Below, piece after piece: positions 56,421-64,000 of a stretch of 64,000 nt of DNA (its first letter is position 1; each line of letters begins with the position of its first letter). Made by a program: the position numbers and the translations under genes. Below the pieces are notes generated by a model. That model saw only the letters and a list, made by a program, of their open reading frames with translations, searched no databases and had not been told where the DNA came from. Origin of the DNA: Caprimulgus europaeus (taxonomy: Eukaryota; Chordata; Aves; Caprimulgiformes; Caprimulgidae); the NCBI GenBank assembly GCA_907165065.1, contig OU015527.1, positions 24,379,686 to 24,443,685 on the forward strand, given 5' to 3'.

Positions 56421-59287
56421 CATAATCATAGAATCATAGAATGGTTTGGGCTGGAAGGGACCTTGAAGATCATTTAGCTCCAACTCCCCTGCCATGAACA
56501 GGGACACCTTCTACTAGACCAGGTTGCTCAAAGCCTCATCCAGCCTGACCGTAAACACTTACAGGGAGGAGGCATCCACAACTTCCTTGGGCAACCTGTT
56601 CCAGTGTCTGACAACCCTCACAGTAAATACTTTCTTCCTAATATCTAATCTAAACCTCCCCTCTTTCAGCTTAAAGCCATTTCCTCTTGTCCTGTCATTA
56701 ACTACCCTCATGAAAAGTTCTACCCCAGCTTTTTTGTAGGCCTCCCTCAGATATTGGAATGCCACTATAAGATCTCCCTGGAGCCTTCTCTTTTCTGGGA
56801 TGAACAGCCCCAACTCTTTCAACCTGTCCTCGTAGGAGAGGTGCTCCAGCCCTCTGATCAGACTCGTGGCTCTCCTCTGGACTTGTTCTAACTGATCCAT
56901 GTCTCCCTTGCGTTGGGGGCTCCAGAACTGGACACAGTACTCCAGGTGGGGCCTTACGAGAATGGAATAGAAGGGCAGAATCACCTCCCCCGACCTACTG
57001 GCCACACTTCTCTTGATGCAGACCCAGGATACGGTTATTTGCCTTCTGGGCTGCAAGCTCACATTGCCAGCTCATGTTGAGCTTCTCATCCACTACCACT
57101 CCCAAGTTCTTCTCTTCAGAGCTAGCCTCAAGCCACTCATCAACCAGCCTGTATTTGTGTTTGGGATTGCCCCGACCCAGGTGCAGGACCTTGCATTTGG
57201 CCTTGTTGAACTTCATGAAGTTGGCACAGGCCCACCTCTCAAGCCTGTCAAGGTCCCTCTGGATTGCATCCCATCCCTCCAGTGTGTCAACCACACCACT
57301 CAGCTTGGTGTCATCAGCAAACTTGCTGAGGGTGCGCTCAATCCCACTGTCCATGTCAGTGACAAAATGTTAAAGAGCACCGGTCCCAATGCTGAACCTT
57401 GAGGGACACCACTCATCACTATTTTACACTTGGACTTTGAACTGTTGACCACAACTCTTTAAGTGTGACCATCCAGCCAGTTCCTTATCCACTGAGTGGT
57501 CCATCCATCAAATGCACATGTTTCCAATTTGAAGATAAGGATGCCATGTGGGATGGTGTCAAACGCCTTGCACAAGTCCAGGTAGATAACATCAGTTGCT
57601 TTAGCGTTGTCCACCAACATTGTAACCCCATCATAAAAGGCCACCAGATTGGTCTCACTGAGGTGAGACTGACTGTCCTGTAGTTCCCTCTGGTCTTCCT
57701 TGCTACCCTTTTTAAAAATGGGGGTTATGTTCCCCTTTTTCCAGTCTGTGGGAACTTCACCAGACTGCCAGGACTTCTCAAATATGATGTATGGAGGCTT
57801 TGCAACTTAATCCGCCAGTTCCCTCAGGACCCGTGGACGCATGTCATCAGGTCCCATGGACTTGTGCACCTTCAGGTTCGTTAGGTGGTCCTGAACCAGA
57901 TCTTCTCCTACAGTGGTTGGCTTTTCATTCTCCTGGACCCATCCTTAGATTTGTAGGACTTGGGCAGGTTGGCACGAGTCCTTGCCAGTAAAGACTGAGG
58001 CAAAAAAGTCATTGAGCACCTCAGCTTTCTCAATGTCCCGGGTAACCAGGTCTCCCGTTGCCTTCCAGAGAGGGCCCACATTTTCCCTAGTTTTTCTTTT
58101 CTCCCCAACATACCTATAGAAGCTTTTTTTGTTGCCCTTGACATCTCTGGCCAAATTTAATTCTGTCAGGGCCTTGGCTTTCCTAACCTGATCCTTGGCC
58201 ACTCGAGCAATTTCTCTGTATTCCTGCCAGGTTACCCACCCATCCTTCCACCCTCTATAGGCTTCCTTCTTGATCCTAAGTTTGTTCAGGATCTTCCTGT
58301 CCATCCATGCAGGCCTCCTGCTGTTTTTACCTGCCTTCCTCTTTGTTGAGATGCATGGTTCCTGGGCTTGGAGGAAGAGATCTTTGAGTATGTTCCAACT
58401 GTCCTGCACCCCTCTTCCTTACAGGAATTCATCCCATGGTATGTGACCAAGCAGATCCCTGAAAAGGTCAAAGTCTGCTCTCCTGAAATCCAGGGTGGTG
58501 AGCTTACAGTGCATCTTACTCACTGCCCTGAGGATCTCGAATTCCAGCATTTCATGGTCACTGCAGCCAAGACTGCCTGAGAGCTCCACATTCCCCACCA
58601 ACCTCTCCTTGTTGGTGAAAACAAGGTCCAGTATGACACCCCTCCTCGTCGGTTCCTCGGCCACCTGCAGAAGGCAGTTGTCCTCCACACATTCCAGGAA
58701 CTGCCTGGATTGTTTGTGGCCTGCTGTGTTGTCTCTCCAACAGATATCGGGGTGGTTGAAGTCCCCCATGAGGACCAGGGCTTGTGAACGTGAGGCTGCT
58801 CCTATCTGCCTGTAGAGGGCCTCATCTGCTTGGTCTCCCTGGTATGGTGGCCTGTAGCAGACCCCCACTGTAACATCCCCTTTTCCTGCCTTCCCTTTAA
58901 TCCTGACACAAAGACTCTCTGTTAGCTCCTCAGCTGTCTCCAGGTGGAGCTCCATACACTCCAGCTGGTTGTTGACATAGAGGACAACACCCCCTCCTCA
59001 TCTCCCCTGCCTGTTCTTCCTGAAGAGCCTATATCCTTCCATTCCAACACTCCAGTCATGGGAGCCATTCCACCATGTCTCTGTGATACCAATCAGGTCG
59101 TAGCCCTGCAGGCACGCATACATTTCCAATTCTTGTTTATTGCCCAAGCTACTTGCATTAGTTTAGAGGCATTTAAGTTGACTTTGACTTGCTGGCTGCT
59201 CGCTGGAATCCCAGTGCGGTGCTCTTCAGGCATGTACCCCCCACAGTTACTACCAGCAGTCCCAGTTATATCCTCTTCCCCCTTCCA
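56421..59287 (-). mobile_element. CR1 LINE, 2.9 kb, 5'-truncated, minus strand
   Basis: The left end is the reversed tail CATAATCATAGAATCATAGA; the body covers the 3' UTR and almost all of ORF2 to within the endonuclease. The 5' break is at about 59287, just past CCTCTTCCCCCTTCC. ORF1 and the endonuclease N-terminus are missing. The 3' third closely matches the shorter copy at 14735-15465. It is GC-richer than its surroundings. Confidence 0.96.
56559..58955 (-). pseudogene. CR1 ORF2 remnant (endonuclease and RT)
   Basis: Read right to left. 58955-58419 is endonuclease with VTVGVCYRPP, GDFNHPDICW and GCSDHEMLEFE, so the Asp-Asn and Ser-Asp-His sites are intact here. 58409-57945 is the linker (KVLN-like [13 protein letters not shown]). 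57644-57459 has polymerase motif A as [13 protein letters not shown], with catalytic Asp. 57354-56995 has motif C, FADDTKL. 57062-56559 is the C-terminus ([20 protein letters not shown]). The pieces lie in different frames, with at least four frame breaks and a deletion between the linker and motif A. Individually they are well kept, but the protein is not translatable as one chain. Confidence 0.93.
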
Positions 59288-62200
59288 ATAAATTTACAAA
59301 GAGGTGAATTTGAAGTGATCTAACCTGCATATTAACATTTTTAAAGGGATAAAAGGTGTATCTTAGGACAAAGGGCCTTTTATGAACCTGAAGTAGCAAC
59401 AAAATAGCACAATGAATTTGTATTTGGTCCATTTTAGCAGAATGATTGCCTAAAATGATCGGGGGAAGAAAATCCATGTACATATATTCACTCTTTAATG
59501 TTGACATTTTATTTATAAATCAAAGAAAAATCCAGCAGTCACTTATAATGTGTGGACATTCTAAAGCAACAAGTGGTAGAACTTTCTTCAATTGTTTACA
59601 TCATGACATTAAAAAGACATGACTTGAAAACTGATATTTTAATCAATAAATATATCACAGAAAATATTTATTGCTTATTTACTTGGAACAATCAAATACT
59701 GTTTCCTAAAGACATAGCAGTATAATATGGATTTATTTTTACAATATTTTCAAACAGCTCGCTTAAAATAGATTTATGCCTATAGAAGAGAACATATTTG
59801 AAAATATTTTCTGTATAAAAATGGAGTTATAAGCAAAAATACTATTTTATCTGGAAAAGTTGGTTCAAGACTAAAAAATTTGTTTCAACAAAGTTGACTG
59901 AAATGAGACTAATGTGTGTTTGCATGAGAATATAAAATGAGTATAGTTTTAATGGAAGTGTCATTGTAATATACAGGTGGATGTAGCTGAAAATTAAAAA
60001 AAAAAAAAATCTGTGTATTTTCAGGCTCTTTCTCATCCTGACTGTATAGATAAATTTCATAAAGCAGCAGTTTTATAATTACATGTAGAACTTGATTGGT
60101 TTATATATAGAACTATTTTTCATCCATTTTGATATTTTTTTACAAAATTGTATTTGTATAAAATAAATAATAAATTAAAATTAGTTCTTTTTTCAGATGT
60201 GCAACATGGATGTTGCAACAAGTATAGCTTGTAATGCTCACAGACTTGTAATGTTCTTGGTGTCCTTAAAGGAGATAATTAAAATGTAAATTAATGAGGT
60301 ATATGCTGGTCAATAAAGGCTAATAAGGGTCTGCACAGTTTATATTGCAAATTGAGTATGTTTTCATTAGACCATGACTAAATAATTTGAATTAGTTTTA
60401 AAGCAAATTAATATTTTCATAGTTGTTTACAAATGTTTATTGATATTACAAATCTTTATGGATATTGCTACATACATATCCACACAAATACATTTCTCAA
60501 ATATATACATATATATAAAACTAGACACAAATATGCACATTACCTGAAGCAAAAATATTGTTGCTTCTCCTCGTTGATGCAACCGTGAATAATTGACAGT
60601 TCACAAAGAAACACTTTCAAAATAAACACAGTGGTTTTGAGTAAATGTCTCTCTCCTGCTAAGAGTACAACAATACAGAGTGAGAAATTTTCATTTTCCA
60701 CATGCTTTGTGCAAACATTTCCTTTGGGTTCCATCCCTGTGAGTTTGCAGTCACTGAAATTGGATTTGAAGTATATATTTGAATGGCCTTCAACATCATA
60801 AATACAACTTAACCTCAGATGCCAGTTTTTAGCTTTAGCTGCTCCACTCTCTTGCTGCTGCTCCAAATATGAAGCTCTTCCACCCGACTTGGCCCAAGTT
60901 TTTCATCCTACATCCTTTTCTCACAAGCAGCTTTCTCCAAAGAATGGTATTTTTCATTTTCTTCTTGATTCTCAATGTCATGTCTTGCGTTCTTTGTATA
61001 AAACCTGAATCAAAACTGTATTTCCTAACTACATCAGCTACACAAATAAAATATATTACTGCCTACACTTACATACAGGACTTTCTATGCTTTAAAATAT
61101 TTTATTGAGTTAAAAATTCTCATTATTATTCCCCAAAATTATACCAAGCATGCAGTAGGAAGACCAAAATGTAAAGCTGTAATAGTATTAAGCTTCAATT
61201 TAATTAATTTAGAATTTTTAATAAATCTTTAACAATCAATTGGCTGTTCTCATTCATTTATTTTCCCCACTTTGTAAAGGCAGTGGTCCGTGGGAATGTT
61301 GTTAGAAGGTGTGTTTGTTGAATTCTCATTTATCAAGAGATGCAAGACAGCTATCTCCTGGACAGCCAGGTCCTTCCATACTAATTTACGAATGTATCCA
61401 GAAAAATGATCCAGATGCTTCTAAGAAAACAAAACAAAATTTCTATAGTCAAATTTAACAACAAAGGAAAATACATTCCCTAATCCTGAACATTATGAAA
61501 GTGATGCCCGCAGCTTACCTTAATATACTATTTCTTCTGATCGTATTCATCATTCAGAAATAAGAGTTTACTCTCTCAAGTAGGCAAGCTCAAGTGATAG
61601 TCCCTCTTCCATAATATCCCTTCTCAAATGAAAGAAGTTCTTCAAACAGCCACAACATATCTCAGTCTGTAGCACTTTTCAGGTGCCAGGGTTTGTATGG
61701 TTGCACTCAGACAGAAAGACTGAGGTGGGGAAAAAATGTGTTTAATTCGAATTTAACTACATTAAGAGGGCTTTTCTGGGACATGGCTCACAATGAACTG
61801 TTTCCAGTCTTTAGTAATCATAGACATGACAGATATCTTGCTGCTGTCATTTCAGTTGCTGACTCTTATGTACCTCGTCAGTAGTTTAAACCCTGACCCT
61901 CACCCCTGGCATGCACTTGCACACAGACACACCCGTACATGCACACAAACACCACTGTATATCCTGGCTGTCCCAGTCCAAAAGACCGATACCCTTACAG
62001 CTATATGCTTCACTATAGCCCTTTAGACCAAAGCTGAGGGTCCTAGTTCTGTTTTTTTGTTGTTTGTTTGGTTGTTTTTTTCCCTTTAAATAGGGGTACA
62101 GTAATCTCTTGTATGGCTGTTTCTTGGCAGCATCAGCTCCTCTCCAGTTTAATCTAGCTTTTGCTTTTTAGATCCATTTTACCAAGCTGTAAACTGCTAG

Positions 62201-64000
62201 AGCAATTGAGTCCAAGCCCCTGCAATTCCATGGACACATAGATTCATCCAGAATGTGATACTCCATCTTTATGGAGCAGCTATTAGGGCTTTCCATCTCA
62301 TAACTTTTATGTGAGTAATAAGTAAAAGAGTAAATAATTTTTAAACAGCTTTTTTTGGCATCACTTTGCCATATTTTTGTACATTACAGATTTGCTTATC
62401 GTAAACAAATAAGATTCCAAAGATTCTGGATTCCAAAGATTCTGGATTCCAAAGATAAGGAAATGTATATTTCAACTTGTGAATAAAATTTTTAGCACAA
62501 TTTTGGTGGAGTGCAAGTAAATAGAAGTAATGCACTTCTGGGCTTAAACATTAAATGATATTTTTTAAAAATAAGGTTTTTCGACACAAAAATCTAAATT
62601 TTATCAAATCAGTTTAGGGATGGGATTCTTGCAGATAAGTTTGTGCATTTTTTATCCTTCATTTTATCTCCTAATTAATTTATACACAATTTTAACCAGA
62701 ATTAGTAAGCATTAGAGACCAACAATAATTAGTATTAAAATATTCAGCTATCTTCCATTAAAAAACCCTATATTTTTATTTTAATTTGTTGAAGATAAGT
62801 GTTTTCAAGTGGAGTTTAGCCTGTGTGCTTTCATTTTTCTTTCTTTATTCTTGTCTTGGTCTGAGTGAAAATGGTTAAAACAGACACAGAAAATAAATAT
62901 ATATTGAATCTTAGAATGCAAGCAGTATAAAGTAATATTTAAATTTTTCGTAGCTTTCTGGTCTAAAATTAATTAGGAAATATAAAAATGTGGATATGTG
63001 TCACTTCATGAATAATCAAGACAGTAAAGAGAAATTAAAAAACTAGCAAATATAAAAAGTGGTAGTAGTAATGGAAATATTTGAGGTTAGTTCCTGCATC
63101 AGAGAATGCAGCTTTGGAAATAGAATTTTTCACCTCTACCACATTCATAAAAACTTGCTCCCTAGGGGCATTTTCAGTAGTAAGGCATTGTGAATTTCTC
63201 TTTTATTGCCAAGTGTTGCTTCTTGAACATGTCTCCCGGGGTATTGTTTGCAGAGTCCTTTTCTTTGAGGAAACGAGGGGTTCAGGCTCCAGGCTGCTGT
63301 GTACAAGAACCTCCTCTGATAGTCTACCTAACTGCAACTTCTAAACTTAGGTTCTTTGAATCACCTCTTATTATCTCTCTGAAGTATCCTCAAGATGACA
63401 TTGATACATCCCCCAAAACTCTAAGAAACCACACTGACAATCTCATATGAATAGGTGTCTTCAATGTTTTTTCTTATGTTTCTTGGTTTATTTGTGTTTA
63501 AAAAACATAATGTCTAAATACTTCTTGAGAAATGCTAACTCAATCCCTTCAAATTTTGAAATAAAATTAAGAAAAAGAGGACAGTTAACTGAGGTACGCT
63601 TTGACTTCTTTCTTAATTTTATTAAAATAAATATATTAATCTGCTGTTTTGAGCTGACTCAGATTTTTCAAGGAGCTCTGACACTTCAGCTGCCTTGCAT
63701 TTTTTCATACTCTACCAGAAGTCCTGCAATAGTATGCTTCGATTCACAACAGGTAATGAAATACCCTGGCCTCCTCTTGATGACATGGAACCAGAGCACA
63801 GCTTCATGGCAGCGAGATCTTAGGCAGTCAGTGAGGCTGCTGCCACTTGAGGATGAAAGCTGCAATCTTATTCTCCTCACTGTCCAGAAAAAACATTCTT
63901 TAATTTTTGATTGCTGAGCTTGTTCAGGAGGATGTCTCTAAACAGTTTCCCCTTCAGTGCTGCCATACACTGTTATGCTTCAAACAAATTAAACAAAGAG
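59288..64000. other. AT-rich stretch to the window end
   Basis: About 4.7 kb without recognised genes or elements. The part 61680-62040 is less AT-rich. A 16-bp repeat lies at 62410-62455. Frames at 60540-60866 (minus, 108 codons) and 63447-63917 (plus, 156 codons) have ordinary composition but no recognised domain. Confidence 0.45.
62410..62455. repeat. 16-bp tandem repeat, about 2.5 units
   Basis: GATTCCAAAGATTCTG repeats with GGATTCCAAAGATTCT as the phase-shifted unit, ending in GGATTCCAAAGATAAGG. Copies are identical, so the duplication is probably recent. Confidence 0.92.

Overview
This 64 kb window looks like a gene-poor, AT-rich stretch of a bird chromosome. The evidence is its repeat content. 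Ten CR1 LINE copies are recognisable, several ending in the short AGAATC- or ATTCT-type 3' tails typical of avian CR1. There are also many long terminal repeats (LTRs) of avian ERVL-like families and a deleted ERVL-like provirus. I found no gene with intact, recognisable coding exons. The longer open frames are retroelement fragments, low-complexity translations or LTR sequence. Species cannot be assigned from the sequence alone.

Layout. 0-0.6 kb: ERV gag-like remnant and LTR piece on the minus strand. 0.6-8.7 kb: mostly unique AT-rich DNA with one CR1. 8.7-10.6 kb: a long LTR (family 'A' here) followed by a plus-strand CR1. 10.6-19.6 kb: AT-rich DNA with two CR1 copies and an (AATGA)n microsatellite. 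19.66-20.63 kb: a solo LTR (family 'B') with perfect 5-bp target duplications, split by a later CR1. 22.5-24.3 and 26.4-26.9 kb: minus-strand CR1. 28.4-29.1 kb: a B LTR carrying a (AAT)32 expansion. 29.2-33.5 kb: a nearly complete CR1 with degenerate ORF1 (zinc-finger and esterase blocks) and ORF2 (endonuclease and reverse transcriptase), holding a solo LTR with a perfect 6-bp target duplication. 37.6-42.0 kb: the provirus (family 'D' LTRs, target duplication AAACT, tRNA-Lys-like primer site, RNase H and integrase remnants), whose 5' LTR holds another solo LTR ('F'). 42.9-44.0 kb: CR1 abutting a B LTR. 46.2-47.0 kb: two B-type LTR pieces head to head. 50.1-51.4 kb: an A LTR split by a B solo LTR. 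53.4-54.0 kb: a family 'C' LTR with an A27G9 tract. 56.4-59.3 kb: a long 5'-truncated CR1. 59.3-64 kb: AT-rich DNA with no recognised element.

The main content is a readable history of nested insertion: CR1 into LTR, LTR into CR1, LTR into LTR and LTR into provirus. Several steps can be ordered by target-site duplications seen directly in the sequence. Several LTRs also carry simple-repeat expansions, two of them at or near the promoter position. The family letters A-F are labels for this window only, not database names.
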